Shown piece by piece: positions 1-7,297 of a DNA stretch of 29,696 nucleotides. Position 1 is the stretch's first letter. Every line of letters begins with the position of its first letter. Origin of the DNA: Jeotgalibacillus marinus (GTDB taxonomy: Bacteria > Bacillota > Bacilli > Bacillales > Jeotgalibacillaceae); the NCBI RefSeq assembly GCF_040801915.1, contig NZ_JBFMIA010000026.1, positions 1 to 29,696 on the forward strand. Reading direction: 5' to 3'. The notes below the pieces were generated by a model. That model saw only the letters and a list, made by a program, of their open reading frames with translations. It was not told the origin of the DNA and made no database searches. The position numbers were made by a program, and so were the translations under genes.

Positions 1-107
1 GTTTTTTATTTTTTTCTTGTATCATTTGTTTGAGTTCTTCAAGATCTTCAACCGTTGCATAATTCTTGATGAATCCTTTTGCATGGGATCGGCTGTTTAA
101 ATATTCA
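1..107 (-). other. Open frame without visible start, runs off window
   Basis: Just downstream of the permease stop codon, the minus strand stays open to the window edge in a frame shifted by one from the permease. It reads as a charged helical peptide (…FIKNYATVEDLEELKQ…). No ATG, GTG or TTG with a ribosome binding site starts it inside the window. It could be the beginning of the next gene, or a tail that was once part of the permease. Function unknown. Confidence 0.25.
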
Positions 108-110
108 TTC

Positions 111-2081
111 TTATGGCAGTGGCAAAGCTTCTTTGATGAAGTCTGGTGCGTCTTCTTTGTTAAAGCCATAAGTCCTGTAATCCATTGTTTCACCACTGAA
201 CTGCATGAGGACGGTGTAGTCGGATTCCAATAAGTCTGAATCTAATTCGGACAAATCATACAGTGTCATCATTTCCTCGTCTTCAGTGGTGATGTATTTA
301 GGATCTGGAATGTCTTCCGCGCCATATATAATACCCATTTTCCCTCTCATCTCGTCATCCATGCTAGGTAGAACAGCAATGGAGATTAGATTTTCTGGAA
401 TCGTAAGCCCTTCGGAATAACCGTTTTCTTTTAACCACGTAATGGTGTTGGTGTAGTCTGAATACATCGGTACAGGTATCGGTTCATTTATTTCAACATC
501 AAAGTTAAAATAGAAATCACCAATATACTCGCTACCCACGAATATGAATCGACTTGGGCTCGCTGTCACATCTGTCACATCCTGTTTAATAACCTTCACT
601 AGTTCCTCTATTTTATCAAGTTCTGCCACGCGTTGATTAAGTCCTGGAACTTCAACATACGTTAGGTCTGTATGGTTTTTAATTTTGAAAATGGGTTCGT
701 ACGTCTTTTTAAATTCTTCATTAATTCGTAGATCTTCTGTTAATGTTTCTAAGTGATTTCTATCTACGCTATATTCTCGGATAAGACTGTTACCGTTTTT
801 CAGTTTATAGTTAATGACAATGGGGGTACCATCAAAGCGGGAAGAGATGTCTTGATCAGCTACCACCGCTTGATGAATATTAATGACCTGTTCAATGGAT
901 TCATCGTTCATCATTGATCCTGCATTCATCCATTCCACCCCTGCATGTAGATTACGAAGCTCAACTGACTCTACTTCGCTCACATTAGGCACTTCCTTTG
1001 CGTAGACTCCTCCTACGATATTGATTGGAATGATCAATAACGCAACCGATACGCCGTACGCAATGAATCCTTTCCAAGGCCACACAAGGTGTAACGTTTT
1101 TTGAAGGATCATTTGTAAAACTGTGTAGGCGATGAAAGCACCAAGTACATAGCCAACGATGGTCCAGGCAAGAGTATTTTGTCGAATTTCGCTAAAGAAA
1201 AAGCCAGCCACCAACATCGCAAAAAATGTGAGTCCGTATAAAAATACATGACGGAAAAATGGGAAGACAATTGATTGATCCGTTGCCTCAGACGGACGTT
1301 TCGCATAAGCAATATATGAGATTACGACCAAAACGGCAGCGATCAAGGTATAAATCACATATTCAAAGCCTGTAAATGGTCTGTCCGGTAATACGAAAAG
1401 TCGAACAAAGAAAATACCATTGACCATTAACTTTTTCGTGTAGGTGAATAGCGCAAGACCATTTACGTAATAATGCATGTTAAGCAGAACAAGAGCGACG
1501 GTTGTAGCGGGAACATAGATAGATAAGTACGTTAATCCCGCGTGTAATAAGCTATTTCCTACAAACATGCCAATGGTCATCGTAAAAATAAAGATGACCA
1601 GAACAATGAAATAGGAGATCGCTACCCATTCAACAATTTCCATCCAAGAGTAAAATGGGAAATAAAGAAAAGGTCGCAAGATTGCCATTAATCCAGCTGT
1701 TAAAATGAGCGGGAAAAGCAGAGTGAGAGCTCCGACCAAATAGTTAATGTTCAGCACGGTTTGACGCGTAAAAGGCAAACTGTGCATAAAGTCGGTCGCG
1801 GCTTTTTTCGTCGTGTAATTCACTAAAATAATGCTCAGCAAAACGGGGAATGTTGTATAGATAACAAGCTGAAATTGAATATAAAAGTTAAATACACCAT
1901 TAAAACCACCACTGGAAATGTGGAACCCTTGAAAAATGTATTCTTCTGGATAATTTTTCACCAAAATAGCGAGTGGCAATACAACAATAAGCGCCAGTGT
2001 GAAGAAAATCGTAATCCAACTAATGGAGCGTAGCTGTTGCTGAAAGAGTGCTTTATTCAACGATAAGATTCCGGATTTCAT
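111..2081 (-). CDS. ABC transporter permease, DUF6449-type (YtrC/D-like)
   Basis: A 656-residue integral membrane protein, the permease partner of the ATPase encoded just upstream. About ten hydrophobic segments fill residues 20-370; the last ~280 residues are soluble, acidic and probably extracytoplasmic, matching the C-terminal domain called DUF6449 in this family. The ATG at 2081 is chosen because AGGAGGTG lies 6-7 nt upstream; a GTG three codons earlier overlaps that ribosome binding site. The gene overlaps the ATPase gene by 29 nt, so the two are translationally coupled. In the related B. subtilis ytr operon the transporter is tied to cell-wall antibiotic stress; the substrate here is unknown. 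Confidence 0.8.
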   Translation of the reverse strand: MKSGILSLNKALFQQQLRSISWITIFFTLALIVVLPLAILVKNYPEEYIFQGFHISSGGFNGVFNFYIQFQLVIYTTFPVLLSIILVNYTTKKAATDFMHSLPFTRQTVLNINYLVGALTLLFPLILTAGLMAILRPFLYFPFYSWMEIVEWVAISYFIVLVIFIFTMTIGMFVGNSLLHAGLTYLSIYVPATTVALVLLNMHYYVNGLALFTYTKKLMVNGIFFVRLFVLPDRPFTGFEYVIYTLIAAVLVVISYIAYAKRPSEATDQSIVFPFFRHVFLYGLTFFAMLVAGFFFSEIRQNTLAWTIVGYVLGAFIAYTVLQMILQKTLHLVWPWKGFIAYGVSVALLIIPINIVGGVYAKEVPNVSEVESVELRNLHAGVEWMNAGSMMNDESIEQVINIHQAVVADQDISSRFDGTPIVINYKLKNGNSLIREYSVDRNHLETLTEDLRINEEFKKTYEPIFKIKNHTDLTYVEVPGLNQRVAELDKIEELVKVIKQDVTDVTASPSRFIFVGSEYIGDFYFNFDVEINEPIPVPMYSDYTNTITWLKENGYSEGLTIPENLISIAVLPSMDDEMRGKMGIIYGAEDIPDPKYITTEDEEMMTLYDLSELDSDLLESDYTVLMQFSGETMDYRTYGFNKEDAPDFIKEALPLP

Positions 2082-2955
2082 AGCCAACACCTCCTAGCTC
2101 ATAAATGAAAATTTCTTCAAGTGTTAAGGGTAGTAAATCGAAAATGGCTGGGTTATATGAAACAACATAGGAAGAGATTTCTTCTACTTTTCCTTTCACG
2201 ATACAGAGCACGACGCTGCCTCGCTTTTCATAATGAAGCACGTCCAGTCCGTCAAGGAACGATTTTTCTGGGACTTTGCGGAAAGCGATTTGTAATTTGT
2301 GGATGTCTGTTTTCAGCTCGTCCATGTCTCTTTCAAAGAGCAGAGTGCCTTTATGCATAATCCCCACGTAATCACAGAAATCTTCCATTTCACGAAGGTT
2401 GTGAGAGGATACTAACAGCGTTAAGCCGCGATCTGCCACGTCCTGCAAAATGAGATTCTTGATTTGCTGGCGCACAACCGGATCAAGCCCGTCAAAGGGT
2501 TCATCCAAAATCAACACTTCTGGCATGGTTGATAATGTGAGGATAAACGACGCTTGGCGCTGCATCCCTTTTGACATGCTTTTTAGCTTTTTGTCTGGAT
2601 CCATTCGAAAATGAGTAGTTAACCGTTTGAAACGTTTGGCGTTCCAGTTTGTATACACTTTCTCGTAAAAAGAAGCCATGTTGTTCAGTGATGTTTGATG
2701 TAAAAAATAAGGTTGGTCCGGGATGAAAAGGACGCGCTGTTTTGAATCAGGGGTTTCATAAACAGTGTGTCCAGAAACCGTGATGTTGCCTTTATCCTGT
2801 TTATAAATGCCAGCGATCATTTTCAGTAGTGTCGTTTTACCAGCGCCGTTTGATCCAAGCAGACCGTAGATGGAGCCTTTTTGAACATGAAGGTTGAGAT
2901 TTGAAACTGCTTGAAGATCTTCAAACTTCTTATCTACTGTAGTTGCTTTAATCAT
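2053..2955 (-). CDS. ABC transporter ATP-binding protein (YtrB-like)
   Basis: A 300-residue cytoplasmic ATPase that powers the adjacent permease. Walker A is GSNGAGKTT at residues 34-42, the signature loop is degenerate (SMSKGMQRQ, about 126-134), Walker B is VLILDEP at 147-153 and the switch histidine is in SSHNL near 185. The ~80 residues after the nucleotide-binding core form a regulatory tail. The ribosome binding site GGGAGG stands 7 nt before the ATG, and the start overlaps the GntR stop codon (ATGA). The order repressor-ATPase-permease is that of YtrA-type operons. ATPase function is certain; the transported compound is not evident. Confidence 0.92.
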   Translation of the reverse strand: MIKATTVDKKFEDLQAVSNLNLHVQKGSIYGLLGSNGAGKTTLLKMIAGIYKQDKGNITVSGHTVYETPDSKQRVLFIPDQPYFLHQTSLNNMASFYEKVYTNWNAKRFKRLTTHFRMDPDKKLKSMSKGMQRQASFILTLSTMPEVLILDEPFDGLDPVVRQQIKNLILQDVADRGLTLLVSSHNLREMEDFCDYVGIMHKGTLLFERDMDELKTDIHKLQIAFRKVPEKSFLDGLDVLHYEKRGSVVLCIVKGKVEEISSYVVSYNPAIFDLLPLTLEEIFIYELGGVGYEIRNLIVE

Positions 2956-3335
2956 TCCGCATCCTCCCTCTCTGCCACTTTGACCTTCTCAATCAACTGG
3001 ATTAACTCATCCTTCGATCCGCCCAAAAATAAAATCTCGCTTACAATTTTCTCCATATCCTCTTTCAACATCTCCAATCGCTCCTTATTCGCATCAATCT
3101 GAAATGGCGCCACAAAACTTCCTTTACCTGGAATTGAGTATGTAAATCCCTCACGCTCAAGCTCACGATACGCCTTTTGAATCGTATTCGGGTTGATCGT
3201 CAACTCCTGTGCAAGTGACCGCACCGACGGCAACTTATCATCCTGCATCAACACTTCACGCATCATCATCATCTTCAATTGCTCAATCAACTGTTCATAA
3301 ATAGGAACTCGGCTCCTCGTATCTAACGTAAACAT
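2952..3335 (-). CDS. GntR family transcriptional regulator, YtrA subfamily
   Basis: A 127-residue DNA-binding repressor. The winged helix-turn-helix covers roughly residues 8-75, with the GntR signature LPSVRSLAQEL followed by NPNTIQKAYRELE and GKGSFV. The short C-terminal tail (about 50 residues, helical) is typical of the YtrA subfamily, which lacks a large effector domain. The start is the ATG at 3335: GAGGAGGG lies 5 nt upstream, while the GTG two codons earlier abuts that site. It is first in the three-gene operon and very probably autoregulates it through the palindrome in front of the gene. Confidence 0.9.
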   Translation of the reverse strand: MFTLDTRSRVPIYEQLIEQLKMMMMREVLMQDDKLPSVRSLAQELTINPNTIQKAYRELEREGFTYSIPGKGSFVAPFQIDANKERLEMLKEDMEKIVSEILFLGGSKDELIQLIEKVKVAEREDAE

Positions 3336-3367
3336 CCGCACCCTCCTCGCAAAAAAGTGTGTTACCT

Positions 3368-3386
3368 GTACTACCTATAGTAATAC
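3368..3386. promoter_or_regulatory. Candidate GntR/YtrA operator palindrome
   Basis: GTACTACCTATAGTAATAC consists of two 7-nt arms (GTAYTAC and GTARTAC) around a 5-nt centre, with one mismatch between arms. It overlaps the -10 of the operon promoter, so binding of the GntR protein would block RNA polymerase. Palindromes with GTA/TAC ends are usual for this regulator subfamily. Confidence 0.55.
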
Positions 3387-3405
3387 GGTTGACACGGTTG
3401 GTCAA
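3377..3405 (-). promoter_or_regulatory. SigA-type promoter of the GntR-ABC operon
   Basis: On the minus strand TTGACC (-35) is followed by exactly 17 nt and TACTAT (-10). The 5' leader to the ATG is about 35 nt. The -10 lies inside the palindromic operator at 3368-3386. Confidence 0.6.
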
Positions 3406-3441
3406 TAGGGAAATTTTGGAGGTGTTTTAAAAGGGGGGCGT

Positions 3442-3609
3442 TTATCGAAGCATGGGTGGCGGATATCCATGGATGTGGTGTGATTATCGAAGCCTGCGCG
3501 GCGGTTATCCGCGTATGTAGCATCGTTATCGAAGTCTGCGTCGTGTATATCCGCGGATGTGGCACCGTTATCGAAGTCTGCACAACACATATCCGCGCCT
3601 CGTGCCAAA
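3442..3609. repeat. 42-nt tandem repeat cluster A
   Basis: TTATCGAAG recurs at 3442, 3484, 3526 and 3568, exactly 42 nt apart, alternating with ATATCCGCGGATG-like half-units about 21 nt later. Each 42-nt unit therefore contains two related 21-nt halves and the small palindrome ATCCGCGGAT. Units are contiguous, with no unique spacers, and are more GC-rich than the surroundings. Because 42 is a multiple of 3, several frames stay open across it, but none has a convincing gene. Related repeats are familiar in intergenic DNA of some Bacillaceae; their role is not known to me. Confidence 0.85.
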
Positions 3610-3679
3610 CGTCCCAACTCACATTAAATGGACGTTCCGAATTCGTTTGAAGTTACTATTTTTTGGATGAGGGAGTTTG

Positions 3680-3903
3680 TTATCGGAGATTTATCCGCGG
3701 ATACGGGTGTTTTATCGAAGTTTGTGCGGTGGAAATCCGCGAATGCGGTGTGTTCTCGAAGTCTGAGTGGCAGATATCCGCGGATGAGGCATCGTTATCG
3801 AAGTCTGCGTCGTGTATATCCGCGGATGAGGCACCGTTATCGAAGTCTGCACAACACATATCCGCACTTCATGTCAAAAGTTCTAACTAAATTTAGTGGA
3901 CGT
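3680..3903. repeat. 42-nt tandem repeat cluster B, copy of cluster A
   Basis: Variants of the TTATCGAAG motif occur at 3680, 3712, 3753, 3795 and 3837; the last three are spaced 42 nt, and the first interval is shortened to 32. The segment 3795-3903 matches 3526-3635 at an offset of about 269 nt, including the non-repeat tail that ends in GTGGACGT or ATGGACGT, so the cluster seems to have been duplicated as a block and then diverged. Confidence 0.8.
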
Positions 3904-3926
3904 ATTCAACTCGTGGTCATGAAATT

Positions 3927-3958
3927 AAAAAAGCCATGCAGCATCACATGACTTTTTT
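3927..3958 (-). terminator. Rho-independent terminator of the NERD gene
   Basis: AAAAAAG-CCATG pairs with CATG-ACTTTTTT around an 8-nt loop. On the minus strand the single irregular pair becomes a G-U wobble and the stem is followed by a T run, which fits termination of the minus-strand gene ending at 4010. Confidence 0.65.
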
Positions 3959-4009
3959 GGATTTCATTCATCTTTAAAATGGACTGATATATCTTCTTGA
4001 TCTACACTT

Positions 4010-4948
4010 TCAGCACGTTTTTAGATTCATGGACAGCAATAAGCGCCGCATGGTATCTGGCGATCGTACGCCTAAAAACCTTCGTGCTTGTTGATTGGAA
4101 ATGGTCGGTGAAATGAAGCGGAAATAAACTTCAAGCGCGCGTTTATAAGCTTGATCATCTTTGGATTGACACCACACACATCGCCACTTTTGTGCTATCC
4201 ACTTCATCGATAACCGCTCGCAATGTTTGCACCAAACCCCACATATTAAATCCTTTGTCTCTAAACCAAACTTCCTCATCACATCATACAGTAGCTCTGG
4301 CACGCGTTCAGCAAGTAGTTGGTGACCAATCTCAAGCAACTGTTTTGTGGAATAGATCGCCTGCTTATGCTGCTTATGCACCATTTTTCGTACGCGCACG
4401 GCTAAGCGCTCCATGCGACATATTTCGGGTGGTAGGCTGCGATCAGCCCCGGTTGATTCTAAAAATACGTGTGAGTGGGTGAACACCACCAATTGAAAAA
4501 TCGGCAACTTGATCCCAAGCCTTGATAAAACGGTTGCTAAACCTTCCGCTTGACGCTCCACCTGTAAAACAGGATGCGCAAAACATTGAATCTCACCGTC
4601 TTTTTCACGATACATTTGCTCATTTTCGATATCCAATTTCAAATGACCTTTCGTATTTTTCGTTTCAATAATTAGTGCAAAGCTCGGCGTGATAAACAGA
4701 TGATCGATCTGAACTGTTTCACCGGCAAATGGAAATACCACATTTCGAAAGGCTAAAAAACGTTCACTGGAAAATGGTTGCATCGCCTGGTCAACGCGCT
4801 CTTCACCGAACGCACCAGCTTGCAGTAAGGAAATTTCATCGTGGATCATCGAGGATTTGGGGTGAGAGAGGGATACGTGGGAGCGCAGCAACTCATAACA
4901 GGCTAAACGTACTGAAGGTTCTCGCTCTAACAAAATCAAACGCAACAA
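4010..4948 (-). CDS. NERD domain-containing protein
   Basis: About 310 residues. The nuclease-related NERD domain lies in residues ~47-165 (GAFGEERVD, QIDHLFITP, ALIIETKNTKG), the pattern predicted to form a PD-(D/E)XK-like fold; the ExK of ETKN and the D of QIDH are the expected key residues. A C-terminal CKHC…CVWC cysteine pair (about residues 242-260) looks like a zinc ribbon and may bind nucleic acid. There is no ATG start: GGAG at 4949-4952 is followed by in-frame TTG codons at 4948, 4945 and 4939, the last having the best spacing. Monocistronic, with a terminator downstream. The family is common in Bacillaceae, but its cellular role is unproven. Confidence 0.8.
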   Translation of the reverse strand: MLRLILLEREPSVRLACYELLRSHVSLSHPKSSMIHDEISLLQAGAFGEERVDQAMQPFSSERFLAFRNVVFPFAGETVQIDHLFITPSFALIIETKNTKGHLKLDIENEQMYREKDGEIQCFAHPVLQVERQAEGLATVLSRLGIKLPIFQLVVFTHSHVFLESTGADRSLPPEICRMERLAVRVRKMVHKQHKQAIYSTKQLLEIGHQLLAERVPELLYDVMRKFGLETKDLICGVWCKHCERLSMKWIAQKWRCVWCQSKDDQAYKRALEVYFRFISPTISNQQARRFLGVRSPDTMRRLLLSMNLKTC

Positions 4949-5262
4949 CTCCTTTTAGTAGATTACTTTCTTACATTCGCAGTAGTTTCCTCTAAATCCT
5001 TCCTTAAGAATTAAAATTTTTATAAAGGTTACTCAAACGATACCTGCCCTAGCTCGATTTCAATTAATTAGCCTGATATCAATTGAAGGGGGATGTTCTT
5101 TTTTCCCATTCTTCCTTACGATTATCTTCAATACCCGATAGTTAAAAGATGAATAAATTTCATTATAAAAAGTAAAATAGACTATACAAAAAGTAAAATG
5201 AACTTTACAAAATAAATCTTTTGATTTACTCTATAGTTAACATATATTGGAGGGTGAAGCGC
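4949..5262. other. Divergent intergenic region with an inverted repeat
   Basis: No gene is seen. It lies between the minus-strand NERD gene and the plus-strand HTH gene, so it must carry both promoters, though none matches consensus well. It contains the 7-bp inverted repeat TTCAATT (5059-5065) / AATTGAA (5081-5087) and the tandem repeat listed separately. Confidence 0.5.
5167..5208. repeat. Two tandem 21-bp repeats, probable operator pair
   Basis: Positions 5167-5187 and 5188-5208 are adjacent copies differing at only three positions. Each contains GTAAAATrrACTwTAC, which has GTA/TAC ends and in the second copy perfect GTAAA/TTTAC arms. They lie 55 bp before the HTH gene start, so they are plausible binding sites for the HTH protein, spaced two helical turns apart on the same DNA face. 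Confidence 0.6.
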
Positions 5263-5472
5263 GTGGCAATTAGAAATCGAGTGAAGGAGCTACGGGCGCG
5301 GCACGGGCTGACGCAAGGTGACTTGGCTGAAAAGGTCGGTGTGACTCGGCAGACCATTGTGTCGCTTGAAAAAGGGAGCTACACCCCATCGCTCCTACTA
5401 GCAATGAACTTGTCGGATGTACTGGGAGAACAAATTGAAGACATCTTCTATCGGGAAGGGGAAGAACAATGA
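5263..5472 (+). CDS. HTH-type transcriptional regulator, Cro/C1 (XRE) family
   Basis: A 69-residue protein that is essentially one helix-turn-helix domain: RNRVKELRARHGLTQGDLAEKV, then the recognition helix in VTRQTIVSLEKGSYTPS. The start is the GTG at 5263, with GGAGGG 7-8 nt upstream; an ATG at 5221 has no ribosome binding site. The stop overlaps the ATG of the following membrane protein gene (ATGA). Very short XRE proteins paired with a four-helix membrane protein are common in Bacillaceae. It probably represses its own operon through the tandem repeats upstream. Confidence 0.9.
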   Translation: MAIRNRVKELRARHGLTQGDLAEKVGVTRQTIVSLEKGSYTPSLLLAMNLSDVLGEQIEDIFYREGEEQ

Positions 5473-5933
5473 AACGAATTGTTACCGAAACCGTGTTAAG
5501 TGTTATCGTGTACACGCTGATTGCGGTTGTAGTGAGCTCTGTATATTTATCATTTGTGGATGTAGTAGAAACAGGTGGATTTGAAATTACTTTTAATCTT
5601 ATTCCGTGGGTTATTCTCATACTTTTTGGCACGTTGCATATGATCTACTCGTTTAAAACAAGAAACAGAAACAAGGGCTTTCTTACATGGGCGTTCATGA
5701 GCATGACCGAATATGCGGAAGGAGACGAACGTGAAGCGGTCATCACCAACAAAGCTACACGTGCTGCTTATACTACTTATGGCATCACCATACCAATCTT
5801 TATGTGTTTTATGGTGTTTCACCCGCTCTTAAGTAGCACGTTTCCAACGTATCCTATCTACCTTCTCACTGCTATCATTAACATCTCAACCATTGTCTAC
5901 GGGGTAACGTGGGTGCGGGAGTATCGGAAATGA
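5469..5933 (+). CDS. Four-helix membrane protein, DUF2178-like
   Basis: A 154-residue integral membrane protein with four hydrophobic segments (about residues 9-30, 43-62, 100-120 and 127-147). The cytoplasmic loop between helices 2 and 3 carries EGDEREAVITNKATRAAY, the DERE…A…A pattern characteristic of DUF2178-type proteins. It overlaps the HTH gene by 4 nt and is therefore co-translated with it. Biochemical function is unknown; the pairing suggests the membrane protein and regulator act in one circuit. Confidence 0.75.
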   Translation: MKRIVTETVLSVIVYTLIAVVVSSVYLSFVDVVETGGFEITFNLIPWVILILFGTLHMIYSFKTRNRNKGFLTWAFMSMTEYAEGDEREAVITNKATRAAYTTYGITIPIFMCFMVFHPLLSSTFPTYPIYLLTAIINISTIVYGVTWVREYRK

Positions 5934-5990
5934 TGCGATTTAGTAAGTAACCAAATCAGATGATAACCAATAATGATGGCTGAGGATTTT

Positions 5991-6263
5991 ATGAAATATA
6001 TAGAGGACGAAATCATCAATAAAGGTAGGGTTCATACTATTCTTTGGCTCACAGAAGAAGGTGGTATTATCTTACCAGGAAAATTGAAAGAGACTACTAT
6101 TGAAGATGAACTATCTATCAGATTGCATTTTGACAAGACATCTTACAAGATCAACCTGTTAGAAATAAATACCTCGGAGGATCAAGATATTGACGCCCTT
6201 GTTCTTGACCACGAAAATTATAAATTCATGTTTACCACAACGGATGATATCCAAAGGAGCTAA
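5991..6263 (+). CDS. Small acidic protein, function unknown
   Basis: A 90-residue soluble protein, acidic and rich in β-strand-like stretches (VHTILWLTEEGGIILPGKL), with no motif I recognise. The ATG at 5991 is preferred because GAGGA lies 4 nt before it; ATGs at 5973 and 5976 lack a site. It starts 57 nt after the DUF2178-like gene and ends before the strong terminator at 6336, so it may be the third gene of that operon. Confidence 0.6.
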   Translation: MKYIEDEIINKGRVHTILWLTEEGGIILPGKLKETTIEDELSIRLHFDKTSYKINLLEINTSEDQDIDALVLDHENYKFMFTTTDDIQRS

Positions 6264-6335
6264 ATGATCGTATTCCCAGAAACAATCGTTCATTGATCAT
6301 CGGCTGCCCTTGTTGCGCTTGATTTCGTACATAGC

Positions 6336-6369
6336 AAACCCACACTACGCATGAGTAGTGTGGGTTTTT
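6336..6369 (+). terminator. Strong rho-independent terminator
   Basis: AAACCCACACTAC and GTAGTGTGGGTTT form a perfect 13-bp stem with a 6-nt loop followed by a T run. It closes the HTH/DUF2178 operon and the small gene after it. Confidence 0.9.
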
Positions 6370-6620
6370 CTCTTCGATTCACACAAGGTAACTCAAAGTA
6401 ACATAAGATTCACACAGAGTAATACGTAAGTTAGTTTTGTATTATGTTTTTTGGGTAAATACACAGGCAAATAATCAGATGATACATATGATAGTTATTG
6501 AGCTGAACTTATGAGTGTTTATATTGGGCACGCTGAGTTGAATCACCACTTGTAAGCAAGCTTTTTAATTTGGTAATTAGAACTTTGAGAGAAATTTAAT
6601 TGAGATTGGAGGGATTTACA
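6370..6620 (+). promoter_or_regulatory. Upstream region of the 93-residue gene, candidate promoter
   Basis: TTGAGC (6498-6503) and TATATT (6520-6525) are separated by 16 nt and could drive the gene at 6621, leaving a leader of about 90 nt. GATTCACACA occurs twice, at 6376 and 6407. Nothing else is evident here. Confidence 0.35.
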
Positions 6621-6902
6621 ATGGCAACGGAAATTCGAAGCGCAACAATAAATTTTGGGCAAACTCATGATTTTGTTTTTACTGGGAATGTAATTCAATC
6701 TGAAGTATTTATTAAAGGATTTAATATTAGTTATCCAGGAAGTGATCATCATATAAAACTAATGCAAATAGCAACTTCAAGAACAGTTGCTGGTGATACA
6801 GTTACAGCTTCTATAGTAGCGAATATGCATGATGGAAGTGGTAATAATCAAGATAATAGCCTTACTAGTGTTACTGTTGTTTGTATTGCAGAAGTGGAGT
6901 AA
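6621..6902 (+). CDS. Small β-rich protein, function unknown
   Basis: A 93-residue protein with an excellent ribosome binding site (GGAGGG, 7 nt before the ATG), so it is almost certainly translated. There is no signal peptide or membrane segment and no cysteine pair. Alternating hydrophobic residues through the whole chain (VFIKGFNISY, IKLMQIAT, VTASIVANMHD, LTSVTVVCIAEVE) suggest a compact β-sandwich, reminiscent of stand-alone lectin-like or capsid-decoration folds, but no family is recognised. It stands alone between two terminators. Confidence 0.7.
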   Translation: MATEIRSATINFGQTHDFVFTGNVIQSEVFIKGFNISYPGSDHHIKLMQIATSRTVAGDTVTASIVANMHDGSGNNQDNSLTSVTVVCIAEVE

Positions 6903-6920
6903 TGAATTCCATATGTATGG

Positions 6921-6958
6921 TAGAATATAGATACGTTATACAGCTATTCTATTTTTTT
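6921..6958 (+). terminator. Weak terminator after the β-rich protein gene
   Basis: TAGAATA and TATTCTA form a 7-bp stem with a 17-nt loop, directly followed by seven T residues, 19 nt after the stop codon. Confidence 0.45.
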
Positions 6959-7021
6959 CTAAGATTTCTTTCCACCCGCATAACAATCACCTGAACTCGA
7001 CGTGCAATACAGTCTCATCAT

Positions 7022-7058
7022 AAAAACCGACCTACAAAAAATGTGTAGGTCGGTTTTT
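7022..7058 (+). terminator. Perfect 15-bp terminator hairpin
   Basis: AAAAACCGACCTACA pairs without mismatch with TGTAGGTCGGTTTTT around a 7-nt loop. The A and T runs at either side would allow termination in both directions. Confidence 0.9.
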
Positions 7059-7114
7059 CTTTCTAGTCTCCGTAATAGAATGAAGTCACTACAGAAATGA
7101 GAAAAAAGTAATAT

Positions 7115-7297
7115 GTGTCTACCAAACGACCTTTTTATGAACTATTTTTTTGTAAAGGATCAGAATGGGCAATTAAAAGAATAAAAAATATTTGTGAACA
7201 TAACCGCAGCAAAGACCGCCAAGTAAGCTATTATACCAAAGGGGAAAAGCAAAAGATGCCACCCTTGTTCCGAGAGAGAACTGATAGCATCATTTAG
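7115..7297 (+). other. Short open frame, likely gene remnant
   Basis: Sixty basic codons starting with GTG and without a ribosome binding site. The sequence (…KGSEWAIKRIKNICEHNRSKDRQ…) has the composition of a real nucleic-acid-binding protein but matches no family I know. Its 3' end overlaps the convergent membrane-protein gene by 8 nt. Most likely a fragment of a lost mobile-element gene. Confidence 0.25.

Noticed and set aside
3442..3880. CRISPR-like array
   Set aside because: Units are contiguous at 42 nt without unique spacers, vary internally, and no cas gene is nearby.
3371..3951. Several overlapping open frames on both strands through the 42-nt repeats
   Set aside because: They are open only because the repeat length is a multiple of three; they translate to repetitive, cysteine- or arginine-rich peptides without ribosome binding sites.
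5270..5822. Minus-strand frames opposite the HTH and DUF2178-like genes
   Set aside because: Shadows of well-supported plus-strand genes; no ribosome binding sites.
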